Source: Cuneatibacter sp. NSJ-177 (GTDB lineage: Bacteria > Bacillota > Clostridia > Lachnospirales > Lachnospiraceae). From it: a stretch of DNA of 64,000 bases. The DNA lies in NCBI RefSeq assembly GCF_022867805.1, contig NZ_JALIFO010000015.1, positions 124,001-188,000 of the forward strand, read 5' to 3'. The notes below the pieces were generated by a model, which did no database searches, was not told where the DNA came from, and was given only the letters and a program-made list of their open reading frames with translations. Shown here piece after piece: positions 1 to 8,298 of this stretch. Each line of letters opens with the position of its first letter. Positions within the stretch are counted from its first letter, which is position 1. The position numbers and the translations under genes were made by a program.

Positions 1-90
1 GCCGCGATGATCTTCCTGAGCAAATTCGAAGATCCCGCCGCCATGTTAAAGCAGTTGGAAGAAAAGGGTACTCCCCGGCTGATGAAATAA
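1..90 (+). CDS. C-terminal fragment of an unidentified protein
   Basis: An open frame runs from the window edge to a TAA at 88-90 and gives the last 29 residues of a protein ending in GTPRLMK. It stops 32 nt before the carbamate kinase start on the same strand, so the two genes are probably cotranscribed. Carbamate kinases often sit behind genes of allantoin/oxamate or arginine breakdown (for example FdrA, DUF1116 or DUF2877 proteins). The fragment is too short to choose among these, and no function is assigned. Confidence 0.6.
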   Translation, partial: AAMIFLSKFEDPAAMLKQLEEKGTPRLMK

Positions 91-122
91 AGGGACGGCT
101 CGAAGCCCCCCAGGAGGTTTCT

Positions 123-1070
123 ATGGAAACGAAAAAAAGACGCATCGTCATCGCCCTCGGCGGAAATGCCCTGGGCAATACGCTCCCGGAACAGATGGCT
201 GCGGTGAAGATCACCGCGCGGGCCATTGTCGATCTGATTGAGGAGGGCTGCGAGGTCGTGGTCGTCCACGGCAACGGCCCCCAGGTCGGCATGATCAATA
301 ACGCGATGGCCGCCCTGACCAGGGAAAACCCGAATCAGCCCAACACTCCTCTCTCCGTCTGCGTGGCCATGAGCCAGGCCTATATCGGTTATGATTTGCA
401 GAACGCGCTGCGGGAGGAATTGAAAAACCGTGGAATTGAGCACATCCCCGTAGCCACCATGGTCACCCAGATGCGGGTGGACCCGGAGGATCCTGCCTTC
501 CAGAACCCCAGCAAGCCCATCGGCCATTTTATGACCAAAGAGCAGGCAGAGGTGGCGGAGGCCAAGTACGGCTATATCATGAAAGAGGACGCGGGCAGAG
601 GCTACCGCCGTGTGGTCGCCTCCCCGAAACCGGCTGAGATCATTGAAATCGGGGCCATCCGGACTCTGGTGGACGCCGGTCAGCTGGTCATCGCCTGCGG
701 CGGCGGCGGCATCCCAGTCACGTTAAAGGGGAATCACCTGAAAGGCGCCAGCGCTGTGATCGACAAGGATTTTGCCAGCTGCTTGCTGGCAAAGGAGCTG
801 AATGCGGATTGCCTGATCATCCTGACCGCGGTGGAAAAGGTGGCGATTCGCTTCGGGAAGCCGGATCAGGAATGGCTGTCAGATCTGACCACGGATCAGG
901 CCAAACGGTATGTGACGGAGGGGCATTTTGCTCCTGGTTCCATGCTGCCGAAGGTTCAGGCGGCGATTGAGTTTGCAGAGTCCAAACCAGGGCGCACGGC
1001 GCTGATCACTTTGCTGGAAAAGGCGAAGGATGGGATTTTGGGGAAGACAGGGACCCGGATTCACTCGTAA
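123..1070 (+). CDS. arcC: Carbamate kinase
   Basis: Carbamate kinase of the amino-acid kinase fold, 315 residues, the usual length. It transfers phosphate between carbamoyl phosphate and ADP, giving ATP, CO2 and ammonia in the catabolic direction in the cytoplasm. Visible family motifs are the N-terminal GGNALG, VVVHGNGPQVG near residue 55, the glycine-rich CGGGGIPV near residue 192 and a C-terminal FAPGSMLPKVQAA. An AGGAGG lies 7 nt before the ATG. The gene follows the tail of another gene by 32 nt, which suggests it is the last cistron of a carbamoyl-phosphate-generating catabolic operon. No arginine deiminase or ornithine carbamoyltransferase is visible here, so the upstream substrate is unknown. 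Confidence 0.95.
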   Translation: METKKRRIVIALGGNALGNTLPEQMAAVKITARAIVDLIEEGCEVVVVHGNGPQVGMINNAMAALTRENPNQPNTPLSVCVAMSQAYIGYDLQNALREELKNRGIEHIPVATMVTQMRVDPEDPAFQNPSKPIGHFMTKEQAEVAEAKYGYIMKEDAGRGYRRVVASPKPAEIIEIGAIRTLVDAGQLVIACGGGGIPVTLKGNHLKGASAVIDKDFASCLLAKELNADCLIILTAVEKVAIRFGKPDQEWLSDLTTDQAKRYVTEGHFAPGSMLPKVQAAIEFAESKPGRTALITLLEKAKDGILGKTGTRIHS

Positions 1071-1198
1071 AGACATGGCTTTCTGAAATCCCAGGAACGG
1101 TTGAAACGGCTAACAAACATATCGGCGGATTCCAATCAGAATGCTAGAAAAATGAAACTTTCAGAACGGGGAATCCATGTTCCCTCTTGCTGAATAAC

Positions 1199-1243
1199 AA
1201 AACCGCTTCGGTTTCTCGTCTATCGGGACACCGGAGCGGTTTT
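1199..1243. terminator. Bidirectional intrinsic terminator
   Basis: A 14-bp stem (arms 1199-1212 and 1230-1243, one mismatch) begins with AAAACCGC and ends with GCGGTTTT. It lies between the convergent carbamate kinase and helicase genes and has A/T runs on both sides, so it can serve both strands. Confidence 0.75.
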
Positions 1244-1264
1244 GTAGGCTCCAACCCGCGCGCC

Positions 1265-4200
1265 TTACCGCACATTCCGAAAATACTTCTCCAGAATCTT
1301 CTTAATATAATAATATCTCCTGGCATAAGAATTCTCTACCCGGATCAGTTCGAATCCGTGCCGGCGGCAGATCTCCGCTTTCTGACAGTCCCTCTTTTTT
1401 ACCGCCTCGTCGGTCATGTGCTCCTTACCGTCCAGCTCGATGGCAAGAATCGGGAACTTCCCTCCGCCATACTCCTTCTCGTAGATCACAAAGTCAAACC
1501 GGCCATTGTAAAAGAGGCTGGCTTTCGAGGGATTGTCCTGGAAAACCTGGGAGATCGCCACTCCTTTGTGCACCTCGCACCGGCGGTTGTTGTTCAGCAC
1601 ATTTTCCAGCGCATGGTTCAGGCTTTGCAGGAAAGCTTCCTCGGTCTCCGTGCTGTATGGCTTGATCCCCAGGGCCCTGGAAGATACGGCGTCGCTCGTC
1701 ACGCCGCAGGTGCCGTTGGATTTGACATACTTCACCAATTCGTATACGTCATCCTGGCTGCCGTCCTGGTGCAGACGTTCCAGGTTTTTGCTGCTGGAAA
1801 ACACCACCAGCTCTTCTTTTGCGCGGGAGGTAGCCACGTTGATCAGCTCCCGGTTATTTTTCAGCCAGTGATACGTCTTTCCTCCGGTCTGATCCGTCAA
1901 GGCTAGAGAAAATAGAATCACATCTTTTTCATCCCCCTGAAACGCATGAACCGTACCGCAGGTCACATCCTCGATACCGTTTTCCCGAAGCGCCTCGCTG
2001 ATACATTCCTTTTGGTTGGTAAAGGGCGTGATGATCCCGATTTTCTTCTCCCGGTGCTGCATCACATAATCCACAATCTTCGCCGCTTCCTCCGGCGCTG
2101 TATTTTTATAGTGGGTCTGATTGTTTTCCATTTCCACGTAGATCAGTGGATGAGGCGACTGCGCTTTGCTGTCAATTTTCAGCTTGTTGTTATAATACTT
2201 TTTATTGTTGAACTGGATGATCCGCGGGTCACAGCGGTAATGGTGGCGAAGCAGGATCTCATCGCTGACGGCATCGTTGGCCAGAAACGCCTTGTAAACG
2301 GAGTTTTTGATATAATCGTACTCTTCCGCCACCAGATACCGTTTTTTCAGCGCCTCATTGTCGGCGGGATCCAGAAGAATCACCGGGTTCAGCTGCTGGG
2401 GGTCTCCGACCAGCAGCAGGCGGTCTCCCCGGAGGATGGGAACCAGGGAAAGAGCAGTGCTGCACTGGCTGGCCTCATCCATAATCACCAGGTCAAAGTA
2501 CCGGTTCGGCGTACCGATCTTATGGGCGGAAATACAAGTGGTAGCCACCACCGGAAAAATCCGCAGAAACTTTTTCACGTTTTCTTCCTGGCTGAGATAG
2601 TGGTTGAAGGCTTCCACCTGCTTCTCTTCCTTTTTTAATTCCAAGATTCGCTGCAGGTCCTCATTTTTCGGTTCGCCCAGCCGTTTTAAATATTTTACGG
2701 AAGTATAATTCAGGTATTTCTTAAATTCATCCTCGTCATCGGTCAGCAAAACCAGCGCCTGCTCGTCCGTCACCGATCCGATCTCTTCCAGCCGATGGTT
2801 GACCCCGGCCAGTTGGCGGCCCTGCAAATCCGTCTGAAAGGTCAGATGGTGATTTGCCTCCATCAGGCGCTCGATGGCTTCCTTCTGCTCCCTGAGGCTT
2901 AATATTTCCTCGTGCTTTTTTAGGAGAGCCGTCAGTCTTTTGGTTCTCTCCACCTTGTCGCCCCGGTTCTTTTCCAGTGTATTTTCATAGACTTTCCAAT
3001 TCCGCACAAGAGCATACAAACGCTTTATCTGTTTCAGCGCCTCGGCCACCAGCTTATCGTTCCCCAGGCGGATGATGGGAAATGGAATCACTCCGGAACG
3101 GTAAGGAATCGTTTGCAGGCTCTCCGCCACGGTATCAATCGGATGATTGTTGTAAGAGGCAAGCAGGACGGTCTTCTCGTTAAAAAAAGCCGTGACAATC
3201 GCATTCACGATCGTATAGGACTTTCCGGTTCCGGGCGGGCCTTGGACATAGGTCACCGGGTATTTCATGGCATTGTGAATCGCCAAAAGCTGATCCAGAT
3301 TGGCCTGGCGCTTGAGCAAGGTAATCGGGTAATCCTTCCGCCGGTCCGGCCGGCTGGTCAGTTTGCCGAAAAATGCTTTGAGCGGGTCGCTGACCTTCCC
3401 CTCCTCAAAACTCCGGATAATAAAATTGTATTCCTGATTCAAATCCACATGGATATCCGACCCCAAAGCAATCAGATACGGGCGGTCGTCCACCCCCGCA
3501 AGCTGAGGATTCCGCCTGGTGATCTTGTCTTTGATCTCCTCTTGGCAGCGATCGTAATCTTCAAGCAGATCGAAATCCTCCGGATCTAAATATTTGCGGA
3601 TGCTCTGCCTCTCCCCGTCTATGGTAAATTCCCGGCAGATGGTCACTTCCTTGGCCGGTTTTAACACGCGGTTTTTCACGTCCAAATACACTCTTCGGTA
3701 GGCCAGCACGTAGAGGGCTTCCCCTGCGCCCGGCTTCTTCGCGCTCTTTCCCTTTATGGCAAGGCTCAGCAGATTCAGACAGAGCCGTCGGAGCTTAAAG
3801 TGCTTCTGCCGGTCGCTTTGTACCGACTCTTCCTGGAACACCCGGACGATCTCGGCAAACTGTTCTTCTTCCAGCGGGTATTCCCCGGAAGACAGGCAAT
3901 CGCCGTCCAGATGGTGGATCAGGGAATAATCGCACTGATAGGGTTCGCAGTCCAGACGGCTGCAATCGATCAGGTAATTCAGGACCTTGAGATTGGCCGC
4001 CGCGCCGAAGATACCCTCGTATTTTTCCGGATTCTCATCGATATCCCGAATCAGCTCCGGATTCCTTTCATAGTAGGATCCTTCCACCACAGCGGAGGAC
4101 TGGATGGCGTCGAGATAGATCGTATCAAATTTTTTGACGGTGTGTTCGGACAAATGAAAACCTTCCACCTGTAGACTCCGGCGGACGGCATGGATCCCGT

Positions 4201-4309
4201 AGACGGCGATCCAATATTTCGTGATCTCCTCCTGCTTATTTTTGTACTCAATGCTCAGCCACTTTCCCTCATGGATGGCCCGGAGCAGATTCTGCGGCGT
4301 ATTGTTCAT
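1265..4309 (-). CDS. SF1 (DNA2/NAM7-type) helicase with C-terminal DUF2726 domain
   Basis: Large predicted DNA/RNA helicase of 1014 residues. The N-terminal segment resembles a WYL-like fold (WLSIEY near residues 18-23). Walker A is QGPPGTGKS at about 356-364 and Walker B is DLVIMDEASQCST. Further superfamily 1B motifs follow: VGDPQQLNPV, AFQGDEKDVI and NVATSRAKEELVV. The last ~110 residues contain RFDFVIYE and AIELDGKEH, matching DUF2726, a PD-(D/E)XK-nuclease-like domain. The protein therefore looks like a helicase-nuclease acting on nucleic acid. It is transcribed alone. Such proteins occur both as housekeeping repair helicases and in defence islands; nothing adjacent decides between the two. 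The RBS is weak (AAAGGA, about 10 nt before the ATG). Confidence 0.88.
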   Translation of the reverse strand: MNNTPQNLLRAIHEGKWLSIEYKNKQEEITKYWIAVYGIHAVRRSLQVEGFHLSEHTVKKFDTIYLDAIQSSAVVEGSYYERNPELIRDIDENPEKYEGIFGAAANLKVLNYLIDCSRLDCEPYQCDYSLIHHLDGDCLSSGEYPLEEEQFAEIVRVFQEESVQSDRQKHFKLRRLCLNLLSLAIKGKSAKKPGAGEALYVLAYRRVYLDVKNRVLKPAKEVTICREFTIDGERQSIRKYLDPEDFDLLEDYDRCQEEIKDKITRRNPQLAGVDDRPYLIALGSDIHVDLNQEYNFIIRSFEEGKVSDPLKAFFGKLTSRPDRRKDYPITLLKRQANLDQLLAIHNAMKYPVTYVQGPPGTGKSYTIVNAIVTAFFNEKTVLLASYNNHPIDTVAESLQTIPYRSGVIPFPIIRLGNDKLVAEALKQIKRLYALVRNWKVYENTLEKNRGDKVERTKRLTALLKKHEEILSLREQKEAIERLMEANHHLTFQTDLQGRQLAGVNHRLEEIGSVTDEQALVLLTDDEDEFKKYLNYTSVKYLKRLGEPKNEDLQRILELKKEEKQVEAFNHYLSQEENVKKFLRIFPVVATTCISAHKIGTPNRYFDLVIMDEASQCSTALSLVPILRGDRLLLVGDPQQLNPVILLDPADNEALKKRYLVAEEYDYIKNSVYKAFLANDAVSDEILLRHHYRCDPRIIQFNNKKYYNNKLKIDSKAQSPHPLIYVEMENNQTHYKNTAPEEAAKIVDYVMQHREKKIGIITPFTNQKECISEALRENGIEDVTCGTVHAFQGDEKDVILFSLALTDQTGGKTYHWLKNNRELINVATSRAKEELVVFSSSKNLERLHQDGSQDDVYELVKYVKSNGTCGVTSDAVSSRALGIKPYSTETEEAFLQSLNHALENVLNNNRRCEVHKGVAISQVFQDNPSKASLFYNGRFDFVIYEKEYGGGKFPILAIELDGKEHMTDEAVKKRDCQKAEICRRHGFELIRVENSYARRYYYIKKILEKYFRNVR

Positions 4310-4379
4310 AAAATGTTTGTCCTTTTGCAGAGACGGGCTCTTCCCTCCATCCCTGCCGTTTTGTCATCATTTTCCCCTC

Positions 4380-4408
4380 ATTATAATATGAAACAGAACC
4401 CACGGGAA
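4380..4408 (-). promoter_or_regulatory. Promoter of the SF1 helicase gene
   Basis: On the minus strand, TTCCCG (4408-4403), a 17-nt spacer and a perfect TATAAT (4385-4380) lie about 70 nt before the helicase start. The -35 box is poor and the -10 box is ideal. Confidence 0.5.
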
Positions 4409-4490
4409 GTAGTTTTGTGAGATTCCTGCATTATTTTCCCGGTCCGTTATCGCGCCTCTTTTTTGGCATTCGTTCCCTTTCGGATTTCAT

Positions 4491-4519
4491 TTGACAGTAT
4501 TCAGGAGGAACGGTAAACT
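4491..4519 (+). promoter_or_regulatory. Promoter upstream of the membrane-bound XRE regulator
   Basis: TTGACA at 4491-4496 and TAAACT at 4514-4519 are separated by 17 nt. The -35 is consensus and the -10 matches 4 of 6. It reads toward the gene at 4689. Confidence 0.55.
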
Positions 4520-4688
4520 GATAGGAGGTCTGCGCAGATAAAAAAACCAGTTTTCCGCCGCGTTCCCCCGGTTGCAACCGGCGGTTGCGGAATTTCCAAT
4601 CGCACTTGGTGGTTGTCAGCCGGCTTTTTTGCTAAGATACCGGTAACGATATCGTTCCAAACAAACTCAAGCAAGGAGGATTTCCGTT

Positions 4689-5672
4689 ATGATTTTAGCG
4701 GACAAAATATCCCTATTAAGAAAGAAGTGCGGCTGGTCCCAGGAGGATCTGGCTGAAAAATTAAACGTCTCCCGCCAGTCCATCTCCAAGTGGGAAAGCG
4801 CGGTCTCCGTCCCAGATCTGGATAAGATTATCAAGCTCAGCCAGATCTTCGGCGTGAGCACCGATTACTTATTAAAGGACGATCAGGGTGAAGAGGACCT
4901 TTCCTTTATCAAATCGGAGGATGACAGCACGGTTCGGAGAATTTCCATGGAAGAGGCTTCCAGTTACCTGGATCTGATGGAGAAGACTTCCCGCAAATTC
5001 GCCCCCACCGTGTCCCTCTGCATCCTGTCCCCGGTTGTTTTGCTGTTTCTCCTCGGACTGAGCCAGCGGCCGGATTCCACCTTCTCCCAGAAAGCGGCTC
5101 TGAGCGTCGGGCTCGCGTTCCTGCTGGTCATGGTCACCGGTGCCGTGGCCTCCTTTATCATCCACGGGATTCCGATGACCAAGTATGAATATCTGGAAAA
5201 AGAAGTATTTGAGCTGGAATACGGAATCTCCGGCCTGGTCCAGGGGAAGAAGGAAAAATACGAGCCAACCTTTATTAAGGGAATCACCAGCGGAGTCATG
5301 CTCTGCATTCTCTCGGCCGTTCCCCTGGTGGTGGTCAGTATCCTGGGGATTTCTCAGTTTGCGGTTCTCCTCAGTCTGGATTTCCTGCTCCTTGTGGTTT
5401 CCGCCGCTGTCTATCTGTTTGTCCGCGTCGGCATGATCCACGGCAGCTACGAGAAACTGTTGCAGACCGGGGACTACGCCAAAGAAATAAAGATCGCCAA
5501 CAAAAAGATTGCCGGGGTAGCCGGAGTTTACTGGTGCGTGGTCGTCTCCCTCTACCTCCTGGTCAGTTTTATCACCATGAATTGGGCAAGAACGTGGATC
5601 ATCTGGCCGGTCGCCGGAGTCCTCTTCGGGGCAATCGCCGTATTTTTTAATCAGAAGGAACAGAATTCGTAA
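4689..5672 (+). CDS. XRE-family regulator with C-terminal membrane domain
   Basis: A 327-residue protein with an N-terminal Cro/C1-type helix-turn-helix (residues ~5-62; [22 protein letters not shown] is the recognition region). About six hydrophobic segments follow, beginning near residue 100, so the DNA-binding domain is probably tethered to the membrane. This layout is common in Clostridia, where such proteins are thought to sense membrane or cell-envelope states; the ligand is unknown. An AAGGAGG lies 9 nt before the ATG. No partner gene follows: a terminator and a gene on the other strand come next, so it is monocistronic and may regulate itself through the palindrome in its leader. Confidence 0.85.
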   Translation: MILADKISLLRKKCGWSQEDLAEKLNVSRQSISKWESAVSVPDLDKIIKLSQIFGVSTDYLLKDDQGEEDLSFIKSEDDSTVRRISMEEASSYLDLMEKTSRKFAPTVSLCILSPVVLLFLLGLSQRPDSTFSQKAALSVGLAFLLVMVTGAVASFIIHGIPMTKYEYLEKEVFELEYGISGLVQGKKEKYEPTFIKGITSGVMLCILSAVPLVVVSILGISQFAVLLSLDFLLLVVSAAVYLFVRVGMIHGSYEKLLQTGDYAKEIKIANKKIAGVAGVYWCVVVSLYLLVSFITMNWARTWIIWPVAGVLFGAIAVFFNQKEQNS

Positions 5673-5730
5673 ACTGGTTTTCTATTCCACAGCCTGTTTG
5701 CTGCGCGAAGCGCCGGTAAATGGTGAACAA

Positions 5731-5780
5731 AAACAGCAGCGTCCTTTTCCGGTCATACCGGGAAGAAGATGCTGCTGTTT
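5731..5780. terminator. Bidirectional terminator between XRE and NERD genes
   Basis: A perfect 13-bp stem has arms at 5731-5743 (AAACAGCAGCGTC) and 5768-5780. It sits between two convergent genes, with T-rich sequence on the plus side (CCTCTTTT) and TTTTGTTC on the minus side. Confidence 0.8.
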
Positions 5781-5870
5781 CCTCTTTTGTGCGAATCACT
5801 GCGCTCATAAATACCTTGCCGGCTTTTTTCATGCTTCACACGTTAAGTACCCCAAATACGGGCCGCCGGG

Positions 5871-6752
5871 CTAAATGATTTTCTCCATATGGCGGCAGTG
5901 CGGGAAGTTCTCGCATCCCCAGAATTCTTCTCCCGCATAGGCTCCCTTTTTCGCCACCCGCTTCACCATTTTGCCGCCGCACAGAGGACAGACTTTTTCC
6001 TGCTGCGCCAGGAGCTTTTCGTATTTTTCCACAAAGGACATGGGCTGCGGCTGATTCCATTCCAAGAATTTTTCCGCCGTTTCCTTCATCTGTTTATCGC
6101 TGCTGGAAGCGCTTTTGGAAGCCCGGTTCAGCTCCCGGATGGTTTCGATCAGATGATCTGCCCGGATCACCTGGGCCTTTACTTCCTTTTTCGCATAGCG
6201 GTCGTTTAAGACCGTCTTCGGGTTTGCCAACACCACAATCGGCTTATAAAAATCAGGAAACCACCTGTCAAAAAAGTAGCCCATGACTGCACCCTTGGCC
6301 TCCAGACAGAGATCCCGGATCAACTCCATATGCCTCTGATTCTGGGTGATCGGCGAATAGATACATTCTTTTTTGTAACCGCGGCCCTGGGGAAGCGTAC
6401 GGATAAAATCCCCGCGGGAATTGATCTCGATATTCCCAAACAGATTTTTACACTCAATCACAATGCTGCACTTTTTTGTAAGCACCAGATAATCGATCTG
6501 CGCGCTCAACTCATCCTTTACCAGGTAGAGATCATGGAGAACATACATAGGGATATGGCTGTTTTTCAGTTCATATGCCACATTTTTTTCTCCCGACAGT
6601 CCCGCCGCAATCAACTTTATATCCTGATCCATCTGCCGCGCGATCTCTTCCGGGGCGTGTTCCCGCAGCTCGTTCAATCTTTGAAGCTCCGCCTCCGCAT
6701 GGCTGTCCTCTTTCCAAAAGATCGGATCTCCTTTTTTCTCAAACAACCCCAT
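5871..6752 (-). CDS. NERD-domain protein with topoisomerase-type zinc ribbon
   Basis: A predicted cytoplasmic protein of 293 residues. The NERD domain (about residues 45-165) carries QIDYLVLTKKCSIVIECKN, with the conserved acidic residue and the E-C-K of a PD-(D/E)XK-like nuclease core. The C-terminus is a four-cysteine zinc ribbon of the topoisomerase I type (CPLCGGKMV ... WGCENFPHC). This combination suggests DNA binding or processing. The ATG at 6752 is chosen because GGGGAGAG precedes it; an in-frame TTG seven codons upstream has no ribosome-binding site. Its promoter lies in a 58-nt sequence repeated upstream of the EndoQ-UvrD gene, which suggests joint control of the two genes. Confidence 0.85.
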   Translation of the reverse strand: MGLFEKKGDPIFWKEDSHAEAELQRLNELREHAPEEIARQMDQDIKLIAAGLSGEKNVAYELKNSHIPMYVLHDLYLVKDELSAQIDYLVLTKKCSIVIECKNLFGNIEINSRGDFIRTLPQGRGYKKECIYSPITQNQRHMELIRDLCLEAKGAVMGYFFDRWFPDFYKPIVVLANPKTVLNDRYAKKEVKAQVIRADHLIETIRELNRASKSASSSDKQMKETAEKFLEWNQPQPMSFVEKYEKLLAQQEKVCPLCGGKMVKRVAKKGAYAGEEFWGCENFPHCRHMEKII

Positions 6753-6771
6753 GTTCTCTCTCCCCACATCC

Positions 6772-6829
6772 AATTTTTCCGACTCTCGTCGTTTAGTATA
6801 CCAGATCCGACAGGATTCGGCAACCGGAT
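6772..6829 (-). repeat. Promoter repeat, copy 1 (upstream of NERD gene)
   Basis: A 58-nt segment matches 11813-11870 at 50 of 58 positions without gaps. Read on the minus strand it contains TTGCCG (6823-6818), a 17-nt spacer and TATACT (6800-6795), followed by a conserved start-proximal stretch CTAAACGACGA. The spacer carries two tandem copies of an 8-mer, TGCCGAAT and TGTCGGAT, 10 nt apart, like a regulator site on one DNA face. Confidence 0.75.
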
Positions 6830-6867
6830 GGAGGTAAAAACAAAATGAGGCGTCCCCTGCCCGCCAG

Positions 6868-7926
6868 TCAGCACTTGGCGCGGAACTCTTTCAAGATCCG
6901 GAGAAATTCCGGATCGTCCTTAAGATATTCATATTTCGGATTGTGTTCCAGATCCGACAGCAGCGGCGCCAGCACCAGGGAACTGACAGGCGCCTGGCTC
7001 CAGGTATCTGAGATGTGGTGATACAGAGGGATTTTCCTTGTGTCCCACGGGACAAGGGTGGCGGTTAGAATGGTCCGGATCAAAGAAAGGCTGCCGGGAA
7101 CATCCTTTTTTGCCGTGGCAAGCTGAAAGGGAACTAAATTCGCATTGTAATCCGACAGTCCAAAAAGCTTGGCGGACGTTTTCGCGGCTTCGGCAAGCTT
7201 GGAGGCGTCCTCCTCCCGCCCTTCCCGAAAGGCGACTTCCACCAGGTTCATCAGATACACCTGAAGCTCATTCAACGCCATCACAAGTTTTCGTTCCAGG
7301 ATTTTCCCCGCCTCTTCCAGCTTGTTCTGCCGGATGTAGAGGTCCGCCTGCAATTTTTTCTTGTCCAGAGCATCCGCTTCCGGCAGCAAATCCAGCATTT
7401 CCTGGGCTTTTTTATATTCCTCACGGAGAATGTATTTGGACGCCAGCATGTAGGCGGCTCTCGTGCGGTACGGTTCTTCGCCGCTGTTGGCTACACGGTC
7501 ATACCAGGATAAAATCGTCTTCTCATACTTTCCTTTTTCCTCAGACGTCAGCCCGGACAAAAGCAGAGCCCCTTCCACTACCAACGCCGCCGTATGAATC
7601 AGACCGCTGCAGTTGGGATATTCCTGGATTTTATCGACGCACATCTGAAAACCGCTCTCCATCCCGTTTTTCTTGATTTCCTTTCCGACCGCGGAAGAAA
7701 AGGCAGAGATCTCCTGCTCCGAAAGTCCGTCCTGAAAACAAAACAGCGTATTCAAATCCACTTCCAGCAGGCGGGCCAGGGCGGGCAGCAAAGAGACGTC
7801 CGGGCTGGAAGCCCCTTTCTCCCATTTATTGACCGCAGGCGCGGATACGCCCAGATAATCCGCCACTTGTTCCTGGGTCAGCCCCAGGTTTTTTCGTCTA
7901 TCCCGTATCACGGTATTCATCGGCAT
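6868..7926 (-). CDS. XRE-family regulator with TPR-like C-terminal region
   Basis: A 352-residue cytoplasmic regulator. The N-terminal Cro/C1 helix-turn-helix (residues ~7-60; LTQEQVADYLGVSAPAVNKWEK) is followed by a helical region with repeated alpha-alpha units (residues ~120-340), as in RRNPP-like or TPR sensors that bind peptides. This assignment rests on helical character and is weaker than the HTH call. The ATG at 7926 has AAGGAG 8 nt upstream; an in-frame GTG three codons earlier overlaps that site. The promoter and a perfect 12-nt palindrome at its start site lie about 170 nt upstream. The target genes are unknown. Confidence 0.82.
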   Translation of the reverse strand: MPMNTVIRDRRKNLGLTQEQVADYLGVSAPAVNKWEKGASSPDVSLLPALARLLEVDLNTLFCFQDGLSEQEISAFSSAVGKEIKKNGMESGFQMCVDKIQEYPNCSGLIHTAALVVEGALLLSGLTSEEKGKYEKTILSWYDRVANSGEEPYRTRAAYMLASKYILREEYKKAQEMLDLLPEADALDKKKLQADLYIRQNKLEEAGKILERKLVMALNELQVYLMNLVEVAFREGREEDASKLAEAAKTSAKLFGLSDYNANLVPFQLATAKKDVPGSLSLIRTILTATLVPWDTRKIPLYHHISDTWSQAPVSSLVLAPLLSDLEHNPKYEYLKDDPEFLRILKEFRAKC

Positions 7927-8091
7927 TTTTATCACTCCTTTTTAAAGATTGGCTGCGCAAAACTTGGACCTTGCCAATCGTCCGGCTTTCGCCGCCGTCC
8001 GAGGGCGTCATTTTTCTGCCGCAGGCTCGGCCGGAAGCTTTCTGGCTTCCCGTTTCCTGATCGCGGCAGGACTGCTTTCCTTGTTCGATAT

Positions 8092-8103
8092 CAAACCGGT
8101 TTG
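8092..8103. promoter_or_regulatory. 12-nt palindrome at the XRE start site
   Basis: A perfect palindrome CAAACCGGTTTG lies at the predicted transcription start of the gene ending at 6868. It is a candidate operator for autorepression by the XRE protein. Confidence 0.4.
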
Positions 8104-8110
8104 TTCTTAA

Positions 8111-8139
8111 AGTGTAGCAGATTCTTTATCCCGATACAA
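8111..8139 (-). promoter_or_regulatory. Promoter of the TPR-XRE gene
   Basis: On the minus strand, TTGTAT (8139-8134) and TACACT (8116-8111) are separated by 17 nt, with TG two bases before the -10 box. Confidence 0.55.
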
Positions 8140-8298
8140 CTGAGCCTTTCTTAAATAAAAAGAGAATTAATTAACTGCTGGTTAATCCCGGCGTGCCGCT
8201 GAAACGAGCTGGGATGGTTCCTGAAAAGTGAAAACGCCAGTTTTTCGCGCAAATGTGAGGGCGTCCATCCAAACGAGAAACGAAAAGACTGCCGAAAG

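Larger units (their letters stand above)
4310..4688. other. Divergent intergenic region, helicase / XRE regulator
   Basis: This 379-nt gap separates two divergent genes. It holds the helicase promoter, a plus-strand promoter (TTGACA at 4491-4496, 17-nt spacer, TAAACT at 4514-4519) and a perfect 14-nt palindrome CCGGTTGCAACCGG at 4568-4581. The palindrome lies in the leader of the XRE gene and is a candidate autoregulatory operator. No ORF in the gap is convincing. Confidence 0.5.
7927..8298. other. Intergenic leader of the TPR-XRE gene and 3' region of the UvrD fusion
   Basis: This 372-nt gap holds the XRE promoter (8111-8139), the palindrome at 8092-8103, a GC-rich ~170-nt leader with several short inverted repeats (for example around 7995-8035), and near 8169-8187 a weak AT-rich hairpin followed on the minus strand by a T-rich run, a possible terminator of the UvrD-fusion gene. 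No additional gene is supported. Confidence 0.4.

Noticed and set aside
6674-6874. Similar short peptides encoded by both 58-nt repeats (IRLPN ... NDE-RKN)
   Set aside because: The likeness comes from the shared promoter DNA; the frames lack ribosome-binding sites and run into unrelated sequence.
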